From Pedobacter sp. V48 (lineage in GTDB: Bacteria > Bacteroidota > Bacteroidia > Sphingobacteriales > Sphingobacteriaceae): a stretch of DNA of 64,000 bases. Positions 46,679 through 55,436 of this stretch are shown here, one piece after another. The number at the start of each line of letters is the position of its first letter. Within the stretch, counting starts at the first letter, position 1. The translations under genes were made by a program, and so were the position numbers. The notes under the pieces are model-generated. The model searched no databases, was not told where the DNA came from, and saw only the letters and a list, made by a program, of their open reading frames with translations. The stretch spans positions 200,022 to 264,021 of the forward strand of contig NZ_AWRU01000002.1 in the NCBI RefSeq assembly GCF_000523515.1. Direction: 5' to 3'.

Positions 46679-48391
46679 ATGAAAAAGATTAATTATATCG
46701 TATTTATAGCATTGCTGTTTACGGCAATGGGGTGTGGCAAAGATTTTCTTGAGAAAAATCCACAGGCTGAACTCAGTCCGGAGCAATTGACCACGCAGGA
46801 AGGCGTTGAAGGGATGCTTACCGGGGCGTATGCCTTATTAAATGGAAACCTGAATGGTACTTTTGGAAATTATGGTGCCGCACCTAGTCAGTGGCTTTTA
46901 GGTGAGGTAACATCTGATAATGCACATAAAGGGAGTGATAATGGTGACCAGCCAAATATGAATTTGTTAGAGCGCCACTCGCCAACCAGCACCAACGATA
47001 ACCTGTCCAATTTATGGGTGCGTTGTTTTGAGGGCATCCAGAGGTGTAACAATACTTTACGTTACCTGGCCGCATTGCAGGGCGGAAGCGGAATTAAATT
47101 TCCGGAAGCAAGGGCTATCGAGATTCAGGGTGAAGCCCGTTTATTAAGAGGCCATTTCTATTTTTTCCTTGCAAGGGTATTTAAGAATGTGCCGCTGATC
47201 ACTGAAGCCACCAAAGAGAATGCAGTGGATAATAGGACAGATATTTATCCGCAAATTGTAGCAGATCTTAAATTTTCGGTCGACAATTTGGCTGCGGTAA
47301 ACTCAAAGCAGCAGGTTGGTCGTGTGAATAAGGTGATTGCCCAGGCCTATTTAGGTAAGGTGTATCTCTATCAAAAGAAATACGCTGAAGCTTTGCCTTT
47401 GTTTAACAGCGTAATTGCCAGCAGGGCAAACATAGAGACTTTACCTTACACAGATAACTTTGACATTACTAAAGAAAATGGCCCTGAATCGATATTCGCG
47501 GTGCAACATTCTGTAGGAAGTGATGGTTCGGGCGGTGACAATGGAAATGTTGGGGATATCTTAAACTTTCCATATGGTACAGGATTGCCGATTACCTGCT
47601 GTGGATTTTTTCAGCCCTCAATTGACCTGGCCAATTCCTTTAAGGTAACCGCTGCCGGTTTGCCTTATCTGGATGGCACCTATCGTGCGGATCCTTATAA
47701 GTCGGATTTTGGATTGGCTGGGGCGGATAAGACCAATTACAAGGTTAACCGTACGCTGGCGGTAGATCCGCGGATGGATTATACAATGGGCAGAAGGGGA
47801 GTTCCTTTTCGCGATTGGGGAATCATGCAGGGCGATTCATGGATCCGTGAACCTTCTAACGGAGGCCCTTTTGTAGCGTATAAAAATGTAATTGAAGCGG
47901 CACAGGTTTCGAGCGGCACAGGCCCGGGAAATACCAATGTGACGGGCTTGAATGTAAATATCATCCGTCTGGCCGATGTGTATCTTATGGCCGCTGAGTG
48001 TGAAGTTGAAGCAGGTAGTCTTGGACGCGCGCTTACGCTGGTCAATAACATACGGACCAGGGCGGCTAAACTTCCGGGTAAATCAGCAGATGGCAGTCCG
48101 GTTGCCAGTTATAAAGTGAGCGTGTACCCATCTTTTCCTACTCAGGAATATGCGCGTACTGCGGTTCGTTTTGAGCGGAGACTGGAGTTGTCTCTTGAAG
48201 GACATCGCTTTTATGACCTGGTACGCTGGGGTATCGTTAAGCAGACGCTGGAAAGTTATTTTGGCTTTGAAGGGGGATATTTTGCTTACCTGAAACCGGT
48301 TTTGATAGAACCCAGGGATGAGTATTTCCCGATTCCGCAGGATCAGATAGATAGAAGCGGAGGGGTATTGAAGCAGAACGAAGGGTATTAA
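46679..48391 (+). CDS. SusD-like glycan-binding surface lipoprotein (RagB/SusD family)
   Basis: 570 residues from the ATG at 46679, which gives a proper lipoprotein signal (FTAMGC, lipid Cys at 19). An earlier in-frame ATG at 46649 would overlap the SusC gene and add a non-signal extension, so it is not preferred. Family marks are GKDFLEKNPQAELSPEQLTT near 20-39, the RGHFYFFLARVFKNVPLI region near 155-172, and the C-terminal ERRLELSLEGHRFYDLVRWG near 502-521, the classical SusD ending, with FPIPQDQIDRSGG. It caps the SusC barrel and binds the glycan outside the cell. A hairpin terminator follows. Confidence 0.96.
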   Translation: MKKINYIVFIALLFTAMGCGKDFLEKNPQAELSPEQLTTQEGVEGMLTGAYALLNGNLNGTFGNYGAAPSQWLLGEVTSDNAHKGSDNGDQPNMNLLERHSPTSTNDNLSNLWVRCFEGIQRCNNTLRYLAALQGGSGIKFPEARAIEIQGEARLLRGHFYFFLARVFKNVPLITEATKENAVDNRTDIYPQIVADLKFSVDNLAAVNSKQQVGRVNKVIAQAYLGKVYLYQKKYAEALPLFNSVIASRANIETLPYTDNFDITKENGPESIFAVQHSVGSDGSGGDNGNVGDILNFPYGTGLPITCCGFFQPSIDLANSFKVTAAGLPYLDGTYRADPYKSDFGLAGADKTNYKVNRTLAVDPRMDYTMGRRGVPFRDWGIMQGDSWIREPSNGGPFVAYKNVIEAAQVSSGTGPGNTNVTGLNVNIIRLADVYLMAAECEVEAGSLGRALTLVNNIRTRAAKLPGKSADGSPVASYKVSVYPSFPTQEYARTAVRFERRLELSLEGHRFYDLVRWGIVKQTLESYFGFEGGYFAYLKPVLIEPRDEYFPIPQDQIDRSGGVLKQNEGY

Positions 48392-48400
48392 TTGTTTCAG

Positions 48401-48440
48401 GAGGGTGTACAATGTCTTTAAGGGTGTGTACACCCTCTTT
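48401..48440 (+). terminator. Intrinsic terminator after SusD gene
   Basis: GAGGGTGTAC at 48401-48410 is complementary to GTACACCCTC at 48428-48437, followed by TTT. A shorter alternative hairpin (AGGGTG/CACCCT) uses the same right arm. It lies 10 bases after the SusD stop and separates the SusC/SusD unit from the MBOAT gene. Confidence 0.8.
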
Positions 48441-48605
48441 ATTAAAATTGTGTAGTCGGTTGTTACCTGTTTTCTTTGATTTTACAAAAATTAAATATTA
48501 CATTCTCAATTGAATCCAAAACGACCAGATCTCATTAAGCGCTATACCCCATAACAGAAGAATAAAGAAAAAGGGTTCAATTTCGAATTTTAAAAAATTA
48601 CGGTT

Positions 48606-50024
48606 ATGCTCTTTAACTCTCTCCACTTCTTCTTCTTTTTTATAGTGGTTACTCCGGCCTTTTTTCTATTGTCACATCAGCATAGGTGGAAACTATTGTT
48701 GGTGGCAAGCTGCTATTTTTACATGACTTTTGTTCCGGTGTATATCCTGATTCTGGGCTTCACGATCATCATAGATTATTTTGCCGGGATATTAATAGAG
48801 AATTCCAAGGGGAAAAGGAGAAAGAACTTCCTTATTTTAAGTCTGGTGGCAAACATTGGCGTGCTGGCCGTTTTTAAATATTACAACTTCCTTAATGATA
48901 ACCTCTCCTTTTTGCTGGGAAATATCGGTTATCAGAACCGCGTACCTTATTTGGAAATTCTATTGCCCATTGGGCTTTCTTTCCATACGTTCCAGGCGAT
49001 GAGCTATACCATTGAAGTTTACCGGGGAAATCAAAAGGCCGAGAAACACTTTGGGATATACTCTTTATATGTAATGTTTTATCCTCAGCTGGTTGCCGGA
49101 CCGATAGAGCGGCCGCAAAATATCCTTAATCAGTTTCATACCAAACAGTATTTTAATTATACGAATGTGGTAGAGGGTTTGAAGCTCATTACATGGGGCT
49201 TATTTAAAAAGGTGGTGATTGCAGACAGGTTATCCATTTATGTAGACGCGGTATACAATAATGCGGATCAGCATAGCGGGCTGACACTTATTGTGGCGAC
49301 CGTATTTTTTGCCTTTCAGATTTACTGCGATTTCTCAGGCTATTCTGATATCGCGATAGGCTGTGCAAGGGTTATGGGCTATAACCTGATGATCAACTTC
49401 AGGCGGCCCTATCTGGCGGGAAGCATAAAAGAATTCTGGTCGAGATGGCACATTTCCCTATCCACCTGGTTCAGGGATTACCTTTATTTCCCTTTGGGGG
49501 GCAGCAAGGTGGCGATACCCCGGTGGTACCTTAATCTTTTTATTGTATTTATGGTAAGTGGCCTATGGCATGGTGCAAACTGGACTTTTATTATCTGGGG
49601 GGCATTACATGGCATCTATCAGATTTTTAGTGTTTCATTTAAAAAATTCAATGAAAGGAATATTCTGGGTTATCGTCCCTTAACAAATGCGCTTCACGTT
49701 TTCATCACCTTCGCGCTCGTCTGCTTTGCCTGGATATTTTTCAGGGCAAATAATGTAACGGAGGCCTTTAACATCTGCAAGAGCATATTTACATTAAAAG
49801 GTGGAGGCTTATTTATTGGCACTCCTGAAGGTTTTGTATATGCGCTTATCTGGATTTTGTTTCTGCTGGTTGTGGAGTACATTACGGAATACCACTCGGA
49901 TATCATTAAGGTATTTTATAGCTCAAACAGAGTGGTAAGGTATGCGGGATATACGGTTATTGTGTTGTTTATCATCCTGTTTGGCGTGTTTAACGGGGGG
50001 CAGTTTATCTATTTTCAATTCTAA
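48606..50024 (+). CDS. MBOAT-family O-acyltransferase (AlgI-like)
   Basis: 472 residues with about ten to twelve membrane segments. YYNFLNDNLSFLLG-type and LPIGLSFHTFQAMSYTIEVYRG motifs (near 119-140, shortened here) and LVAGPIERP near 162-170 precede the IYCDFSGYSDIAIGCARVMGY region (near 239-259). GLWHGANWTFIIWGALHG near 318-335 contains the invariant MBOAT histidine. AlgI-type proteins move acetyl groups across the inner membrane for O-acetylation of an exported glycan, with a periplasmic SGNH-type partner, here encoded 2 bases downstream. It has its own 170-base leader after a terminator. Whether it acetylates the region A or B polymer, or another envelope glycan, cannot be told. Confidence 0.92.
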   Translation: MLFNSLHFFFFFIVVTPAFFLLSHQHRWKLLLVASCYFYMTFVPVYILILGFTIIIDYFAGILIENSKGKRRKNFLILSLVANIGVLAVFKYYNFLNDNLSFLLGNIGYQNRVPYLEILLPIGLSFHTFQAMSYTIEVYRGNQKAEKHFGIYSLYVMFYPQLVAGPIERPQNILNQFHTKQYFNYTNVVEGLKLITWGLFKKVVIADRLSIYVDAVYNNADQHSGLTLIVATVFFAFQIYCDFSGYSDIAIGCARVMGYNLMINFRRPYLAGSIKEFWSRWHISLSTWFRDYLYFPLGGSKVAIPRWYLNLFIVFMVSGLWHGANWTFIIWGALHGIYQIFSVSFKKFNERNILGYRPLTNALHVFITFALVCFAWIFFRANNVTEAFNICKSIFTLKGGGLFIGTPEGFVYALIWILFLLVVEYITEYHSDIIKVFYSSNRVVRYAGYTVIVLFIILFGVFNGGQFIYFQF

Positions 50025-50026
50025 TT

Positions 50027-50956
50027 ATGGAACCATTTTATAAACTATTGAGGAACGGGCTGATCATACTGGTTTTGTTATTTGCGACAGACAGGGCCCT
50101 TGGTGCATTAATTGAGCACTTTTTCTTTAATGAAAAACAAGGCGATTCGGCAGTTACCACCCATGGGATTCTGGACGCCAATGAAGACATCCTTATTTTT
50201 GGGAATTCCAGGGCCAGCCATCACTATATCCCCGAACTGATCACTGAAAAAACCGGACTATCCTGCTATAATCTTGGTAGGGATGGCATGAAGATGCTTT
50301 ATTATGAAACCTTGTTGAAATCTGTTTTAAGTTATCATACTCCAAAAGTGGTGATATTGGATTTGAACCTGAACGATTTTGAGTATCAGCACCAGGAGGA
50401 ACAAAAGCTAACGGCCGTTTTGATGCCGTATATTAACAAGAATAAAGAGATCAGTGAATTGATTTATACGCAGAGTAAAATGGAATTCTCGCTGGCACAT
50501 ATTTCAACCCTTTACCGGGTTAACTCTTTGCCCATGTCAATCGTGCAGCATCATTTAGAAATAGGCCAGAAGCATTTTAACGGATACGAACCGCTTTCTG
50601 GCAATATGCCCCAGAGCGCTAAAGTAAGACACATTGACAATGCGAATTATAAGGAATCGAAAGATCAGCTCACCGCCTTTGAAAATTTTGTCAAAGCAAC
50701 AAAATCAAAAAACATAAAATTACATGTTTTGGTATCACCCGGAATGAAGATCCATAAGCACAATGCATTGAAAACTGCTGACCGTATTTTAAGTAAATAT
50801 GATTTGAAGTGTTACAACTATTCGGAGCTATTTAATGCAGATGCAAATAAGCTATTTTACGATGTTGGCCATCTAAATGAGATAGGGGCAAAGGCGTTTA
50901 CAGACGCTGTGATTGTTGACCATTTAGCGGAAATGCCTGCCACAGAAATCAATTAG
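50027..50956 (+). CDS. Membrane-anchored SGNH-hydrolase-like partner of the MBOAT protein
   Basis: 309 residues. One N-terminal membrane helix (about 8-28) anchors a periplasmic domain. ILIFGNSRASHHYIPEL near 55-71 carries the nucleophile-type Ser61 in a GNSRxSH block, and a DVGHLNEIGAKAF segment near 278-290 holds the DxxH pair, so a Ser-His-Asp triad is possible. Proteins of this type (AlgX/AlgJ-like in function) take the acyl group delivered by the MBOAT protein and put it on the glycan. The family name is not certain, but its position directly behind the MBOAT gene makes the pairing strong. Confidence 0.75.
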   Translation: MEPFYKLLRNGLIILVLLFATDRALGALIEHFFFNEKQGDSAVTTHGILDANEDILIFGNSRASHHYIPELITEKTGLSCYNLGRDGMKMLYYETLLKSVLSYHTPKVVILDLNLNDFEYQHQEEQKLTAVLMPYINKNKEISELIYTQSKMEFSLAHISTLYRVNSLPMSIVQHHLEIGQKHFNGYEPLSGNMPQSAKVRHIDNANYKESKDQLTAFENFVKATKSKNIKLHVLVSPGMKIHKHNALKTADRILSKYDLKCYNYSELFNADANKLFYDVGHLNEIGAKAFTDAVIVDHLAEMPATEIN

Positions 50957-50980
50957 CCTCAATTCTGCTGGCTGCAGAAA

Positions 50981-51697
50981 CTAAAAATAATCTTGCAGGA
51001 AGTGCTCTTCGGTATTACAATACAGAGAAGAATAGATGTTAAGGTCCTGGATATTGGTTTTAAGCTTTCTTTTCATGTGCAGGATGGGATGGCTTTTTTT
51101 AATATCGAGCAAATCGCTGATGGTTTTATCGCCGAGTATGGCCCAGATTTTCTGCTCTCCCTCTTTTACTTCTATGTTGTAGCTTTCCCTTAAAATTTTA
51201 AAGAGCGAAAGGTTTTCTAATCCCTTGGAAATAAACCCAGGTAAATTGATGTTGCTGATGTATGTTTCTTCGTAGAGTACAGGAATGTCATTGATGCGGC
51301 GGAGCCTTGTAAAGTAGATACAGTCGTGTTTCAGTTCTCCTTCATTTAATGGAAAGAAGAAATCCAGTGGCCAGTCTTGCTTTACCTGCTTTTGCAAAAT
51401 GGAAGTGCTGAGGTTTTGGCTGCCTACACCCGCGGTAACCCCGCTTAAGGAAAGAATGCCCAATCCCACTTTAGGCTCGGTAACGATACTTCCCTTGCCA
51501 TGACGCCGGGTAATATAGCCTAGATTGGTTAGCCCTGATAATGCCTGCCTAACGGTAACCCTTGTGGTGTTATAGGTTTTGCAAAGGTCGTTCTCCGAAG
51601 GCAGTAATTCACCTTTTTGGTATATACCTTTTTCGATCTGCGCTCTCAAATCATCAGTTACTTTTTTATACAGGGGGCTTACTTTATCTGGTTTCAT
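50981..51697 (-). CDS. GntR-family transcriptional regulator (HutC subfamily)
   Basis: 238 residues. The N-terminal winged helix (about 8-75) includes LPSENDLCKTYNTTRVTVRQ and ALSGLTNLGYITRRHGKGSIV; the C-terminal UTRA effector domain (about 90-235) includes RLRRINDIPVLYEETYISN. HutC-type repressors bind a small sugar or sugar phosphate and release DNA. The gene is divergent from the four-gene sugar operon at 51782, and a perfect palindrome (51698-51711) directly before its start is the likely operator, so it should repress the operon and itself. The ligand is probably an intermediate of that pathway. Confidence 0.92.
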   Translation of the reverse strand: MKPDKVSPLYKKVTDDLRAQIEKGIYQKGELLPSENDLCKTYNTTRVTVRQALSGLTNLGYITRRHGKGSIVTEPKVGLGILSLSGVTAGVGSQNLSTSILQKQVKQDWPLDFFFPLNEGELKHDCIYFTRLRRINDIPVLYEETYISNINLPGFISKGLENLSLFKILRESYNIEVKEGEQKIWAILGDKTISDLLDIKKSHPILHMKRKLKTNIQDLNIYSSLYCNTEEHFLQDYF

Positions 51698-51711
51698 CTT
51701 GTATATACAAG
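51698..51711. promoter_or_regulatory. Probable GntR operator, CTTGTATATACAAG
   Basis: A perfect 14-base palindrome of the form typical for HutC/GntR sites (core GTATATAC). It abuts the GntR start codon and covers the TTG of the -33 element of the divergent sugar operon promoter (51699-51701). A weaker related sequence, CTTGAATACAGA, lies at 51740-51751. Binding would block the plus-strand promoter and the leader of the regulator gene. Confidence 0.75.
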
Positions 51712-51729
51712 TTGTTTTTTATATGTTTG
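51699..51729 (+). promoter_or_regulatory. Promoter of the sugar-catabolic operon (-33 TTG, -7 TATGTTTG)
   Basis: TTG at 51699-51701 and TATGTTTG at 51722-51729, 20 bases apart, match the Bacteroidota TTG/TAnnTTTG promoter spacing. Transcription would begin near 51735-51740, giving a leader of about 45 bases before the aldolase start. On the other strand, TATATTTG at 51768-51761 could serve the GntR gene. Confidence 0.6.
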
Positions 51730-51781
51730 GTTAGCCCATCTTGAATACAGAGGGGCGGACCAAATATAAAAGTATGAAAAT

Positions 51782-52621
51782 ATGAAGACATACAAACTAA
51801 ATCGATTGTTTAACCGCAATTCAGGAAATTGTTTTGATGTAGCGATTGACCACGGTTTTTTTAATGAACATTCTTTTCTCAGTGGCATTGAAAATATCCA
51901 AAAAGCTGTTTCTATACTAGTTGATGCGGGACCTGATGCCATACAGCTTACCGTGGGACAGGCCCAATATTTACAGGCTATCCCTGGCAAAGAGAAACCG
52001 GCTTTGGTTTTACGAACAGACGTAGCCAATGTTTACGGAAAAGAACTGCCGAGAACATTGTTTAGCAGAATGATCGCTGACCCGGTGGAACAAGCTGTTC
52101 GGCTGGATGCAGCATGTGTCGTGGTAAACCTGTTCAGTATACCCGGAGAACCTGAAGTGACGGATCAGTGCATTCAGAATATCCTTAAAATTAAGCCTTT
52201 ATGCGAACGATATGCGATGCCTTTAATGGTTGAACCATTGGTGTTCAGACCCAATACCCAGGCCGGAGGATATATGGTAGATGGTGACCCGCAGAAAATT
52301 ATTCCTTTAGTGAGACAGGGTGTTGAACTGGGCGCGGACATCATTAAAGCGGATCCGACGGATAATGTTAATGATTATCATCGCATTATTGAGATAGCCG
52401 GAAATATACCCGTGCTGGTAAGAGGAGGAGGAAAAGCAACCGACCGGGAAATTCTGGAAAGAACATACGGCTTGATGAAACAGGGTGCCAGAGGGATTGT
52501 ATATGGCCGAAATGTCATACAACACCAAGATCCCCCAGGGATGACCAAAGCATTAATGGCAATCGTGCATCAGGGTGCAAGCGCTGCGGAAGCAGCCACT
52601 TTAATAGGAATAAAGCATTAG
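51782..52621 (+). CDS. DhnA-type class I aldolase (FbaB/LsrF-like)
   Basis: 279 residues of a TIM-barrel aldolase of the DeoC/LacD/FbaB superfamily. FDVAIDHGFF near 18-27 is the family's AxDHG motif; GADIIKADPTDN near 182-193 carries the likely Schiff-base Lys (about 187); VLVRGGGKATDREIL near 209-223 and GARGIVYGRNVIQ near 236-248 form the phosphate-binding loops. Relatives include archaeal-type fructose-bisphosphate aldolase, LsrF and sulfofructose-phosphate aldolase. With a PfkB kinase and an isomerase in the same operon, cleavage of a ketose phosphate is the likely reaction. It is the first gene of the GntR-controlled operon. Confidence 0.85.
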   Translation: MKTYKLNRLFNRNSGNCFDVAIDHGFFNEHSFLSGIENIQKAVSILVDAGPDAIQLTVGQAQYLQAIPGKEKPALVLRTDVANVYGKELPRTLFSRMIADPVEQAVRLDAACVVVNLFSIPGEPEVTDQCIQNILKIKPLCERYAMPLMVEPLVFRPNTQAGGYMVDGDPQKIIPLVRQGVELGADIIKADPTDNVNDYHRIIEIAGNIPVLVRGGGKATDREILERTYGLMKQGARGIVYGRNVIQHQDPPGMTKALMAIVHQGASAAEAATLIGIKH

Positions 52622-52626
52622 GGGTG

Positions 52627-53775
52627 ATGAAGAAAGTTAATATAGGGATTATTGGAGGCGGATTGATGGGCAAGGAAGCGGCAAGTTCTTTTGCCCGCTG
52701 GTTTGCGATAAGTGATTTACCGGTGCATGTTGAGCTCTCTGCAGTTTGTGACCTTAATGAAGACGTACTTTCGTGGTATAGGAATGTTCCCACGGTTAAG
52801 TTGCTGACGACCGACTATAAAGAATTATTAGCCGATGAGGAAATTGATGTAGTGTATGTTGCCCTGCCTCATCATTTACATAAACAGTATTACCTGGAGG
52901 TGCTGGCGGCAGGCAAAGATCTACTGGCCGAGAAGCCATTTGGGATTGATCTGGAAGCTGCTCTAGCGATAAAAAGCCAGGCCGACAGGTTGGGACGATT
53001 TGTGCGCTGCAGTTCGGAGATGCCCTTTTTGCCGGGGCCTCAACGGGTTGTTAAAGAAGTGGAGTCGGGCAGGTTAGGACAAATTATAGAAATTAAAGCC
53101 GGCTTTCTGCACTCAAGTGACCTGGATCCGAACAAACCTATTAATTGGAAAAGACAGGTGCCATTTTGTGGTGAAATAGGCGTCATGGGCGACCTGGGCA
53201 TGCATGTGCTGCATATTCCATTAAGACTGGGCTGGAAGCCTGAACGGATATATGCGCAGCTTCAAAAGATCATTACCCAACGGCCTGATGGAAAAGGCGG
53301 AATGGCTGAATGTGATACCTGGAACAATGCAACCCTAAACACTGAAGTCAGTATAGCGGGTAACCTTGTTCCAATGACACTGGAGATGAAACGCATGGCA
53401 CCCGGGGAGACCAATACCTGGTATATCGAAATATTGGGAACCGAAGGCGGCGTGAAATACAGTACCAAGGACATCAAAACATTATGGACTTTTAAACGTA
53501 GTGATGAACAGTGGTGGCAGCGGACTGATCTTGGATTTAAAGGGATGCCATTTACGACGATTACCGGTGGTATTTTTGAACCAGGATTTCCGGATTGTTT
53601 TATGCAAATGCTGGCCGCATATATTGCGGAAAGAGCAGGGGTGTTAAAGGGCCGGTTTGGTTGTGTAACCCCGGAAGAAGCACTAAATAGCCACTATATA
53701 TTTGAGGCGGCATTGAGATCGTTTAACAACCAAACATTAGAAAAAATAACGTACTTTAAAACCGAAAAAGCATGA
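52627..53775 (+). CDS. Gfo/Idh/MocA-family oxidoreductase
   Basis: 382 residues from the ATG at 52627; a GTG one codon earlier is also open. IGIIGGGLMGKEAASSF near 5-21 is the NAD(P)-binding motif, VVYVALPHHLHKQY near 77-90, and AEKPFGIDLEAAL near 101-113 has the catalytic EKP. GVMGDLGMHVLH near 186-197 supplies the Asp and His of the C-terminal active site. Such enzymes oxidise or reduce sugars, inositols and aminosugars. It follows the aldolase by 5 bases and overlaps the isomerase-like gene by 4. The substrate may be a sugar or polyol feeding the isomerase. Confidence 0.88.
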   Translation: MKKVNIGIIGGGLMGKEAASSFARWFAISDLPVHVELSAVCDLNEDVLSWYRNVPTVKLLTTDYKELLADEEIDVVYVALPHHLHKQYYLEVLAAGKDLLAEKPFGIDLEAALAIKSQADRLGRFVRCSSEMPFLPGPQRVVKEVESGRLGQIIEIKAGFLHSSDLDPNKPINWKRQVPFCGEIGVMGDLGMHVLHIPLRLGWKPERIYAQLQKIITQRPDGKGGMAECDTWNNATLNTEVSIAGNLVPMTLEMKRMAPGETNTWYIEILGTEGGVKYSTKDIKTLWTFKRSDEQWWQRTDLGFKGMPFTTITGGIFEPGFPDCFMQMLAAYIAERAGVLKGRFGCVTPEEALNSHYIFEAALRSFNNQTLEKITYFKTEKA

Positions 53776-54344
53776 AAAGATCAGCAATAAATAAAGCAAT
53801 AATTGATGCGGGTGAATGCTTTACGCGAAATGGCTGGTCTTTGCCACCGAACCCCAAATGGGACATTACTGATTTTGGTTTGGATTCTTTTTTAACTTCG
53901 GGACTGGTATTGGTGAACTTAGCCGAAGAAGAGGAGTACTGCGAAAAAATTATGTATGCGGTAAGGGGGCAGCTAACCCCTTGTCATGCACATAAAAAAA
54001 AGAAAGAGGATATCATTTGCAGATCAGGGCTTCTGGTTGTTCAGCTCTGGAGCGCAGATCCGGCTGTAGATGAAAATACAGATACTTTTAGTGTGAAAAT
54101 GAATGGTAGTTACCGCAGTATTACCTCCGGAGATATCATACCAATACCTCCCGGTCAACGGATTACAATTGAGCCGGGTGTTTGGCATGCCTTCTATCCC
54201 GAATCTGATGAATGTATCATCGGAGAGGTATCTACCGCCAATGATGATGTAAATGATAATTTCTTTTCGGATAAAAATATTGGCAGATTTACCGACATTG
54301 AGGAGGATGAAGCCTTAATTATCAAATTAGTAAGCGAATACTAA
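53772..54344 (+). CDS. D-lyxose ketol-isomerase-like cupin protein
   Basis: 190 residues of a cupin that resembles the D-lyxose isomerase family (PF07385). Metal ligands expected from the family are seen: CHAHKKKKEDI near 71-81 (His, His, Glu) and EPGVWHAFYPE near 134-144 (the later His). The DITDFGLDSFLTSGLVLVNL start near 31-50 is typical of the group. Known members interconvert D-lyxose and D-xylulose, or D-mannose and D-fructose, using Mn(II). Here it would provide the ketose for the PfkB kinase. The natural substrate may be a less common sugar. Start overlaps the dehydrogenase stop by four bases. Confidence 0.82.
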   Translation: MKRSAINKAIIDAGECFTRNGWSLPPNPKWDITDFGLDSFLTSGLVLVNLAEEEEYCEKIMYAVRGQLTPCHAHKKKKEDIICRSGLLVVQLWSADPAVDENTDTFSVKMNGSYRSITSGDIIPIPPGQRITIEPGVWHAFYPESDECIIGEVSTANDDVNDNFFSDKNIGRFTDIEEDEALIIKLVSEY

Positions 54345-54347
54345 CTC

Positions 54348-55358
54348 ATGAAAAACGGAATATTAGTTGGCGGTAACTGGATCATAGATCAGGTGAAGGT
54401 AATAGATGCTTTTCCTGAAGAAGAGAAGCTGGTTAATATTCTTACCGAGTACAGTAGTAATGGCGGATCTGCCTATAATATTTTGAAGGGAATGGCTAAA
54501 CTAAAGGCCGGTTTTCCTTTATACGGCCTTGGTTTGGTTGGGGATGACGACAGGGGGGATCACATCATTAAAGAGTGTAAAGACCTTGGAATTGATCCCT
54601 CGGGGATTCAGAAAGCGCCAAATACCGCCACTTCGTATACAGATGTGATGACGGTAAAAGGTACCGGGAAAAGAACCTTTTTTCATCAGCGTGGCGCCAA
54701 TGCCTTGCTTGATGTGGAGCATTTTGATTTTAGCTCAGCTACTGCAAAGATCTTTCATTTGGGTTACCTGCTGTTGTTAGATAAGCTCGATTTAGTGGAA
54801 AATGATGGAGAAACCCGGGCGGCAAAGGTTTTAAAAAGTGCAAAAGAAAATGGATTGATTACTTCGGTTGATATTGTAAGTGAGAAATCGGACCGGTTTA
54901 AGCAGTTGATCCCTTCTTCCTTAAAATACATTGATTATCTCTTTGTTAATGAATTTGAAGCCGGTATGATATCGGGCATAATGACGGTGGATGACGAGGG
55001 GGAAATCTTGCTTAATAACTGTTACAAGGCCGCTGCCGAATTGATACGGATGGGAGTGAACAAATGGGTTATCCTGCATTTCCCATCAGGTGCTATTGCT
55101 GTGGATCACCAGGGCGATACTTTGTTCCAGGCAAGTATTGACCTTCCGGAGGATAAGATTGAAGGTGCCGTAGGGGCCGGAGATGCTTTTGCTGCGGGCG
55201 TTTTAATCGGTGTCCATCACAACCAAGCAATGAGCACCTGTTTGGAGTTAGGCGTTTGTGCCGCGGCATCCAGCCTTTTTGCCGCTACTTCTTCTGACGG
55301 CATCACCTCAGCGGGAGAATGCCTGCTTTTAAAACAGCTTTACGGATTTCGTAAATAG
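54348..55358 (+). CDS. PfkB-family carbohydrate kinase
   Basis: 336 residues of the ribokinase fold. NGGSAYNILKGMAKL near 44-58 is the N-terminal substrate-binding loop, LGLVGDDDRGDHIIKE near 63-78, and EGAVGAGDAFAAGVLIG near 272-288 is PfkB signature 2, with the catalytic Asp near 280. The family phosphorylates sugars such as ribose, fructose, tagatose-6-P or sulfofructose with ATP. It is the last gene of the GntR-controlled operon, 3 bases after the isomerase-like gene, and should supply the phosphorylated ketose to the aldolase. Confidence 0.92.
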   Translation: MKNGILVGGNWIIDQVKVIDAFPEEEKLVNILTEYSSNGGSAYNILKGMAKLKAGFPLYGLGLVGDDDRGDHIIKECKDLGIDPSGIQKAPNTATSYTDVMTVKGTGKRTFFHQRGANALLDVEHFDFSSATAKIFHLGYLLLLDKLDLVENDGETRAAKVLKSAKENGLITSVDIVSEKSDRFKQLIPSSLKYIDYLFVNEFEAGMISGIMTVDDEGEILLNNCYKAAAELIRMGVNKWVILHFPSGAIAVDHQGDTLFQASIDLPEDKIEGAVGAGDAFAAGVLIGVHHNQAMSTCLELGVCAAASSLFAATSSDGITSAGECLLLKQLYGFRK

Positions 55359-55436
55359 CGGCGATAAATAGGGTAGCGCGCAGGCCTCGTCGATCTTCAG
55401 CCGTTGAGCCATTAGGGATAAAGGCTAATCTTGAGA

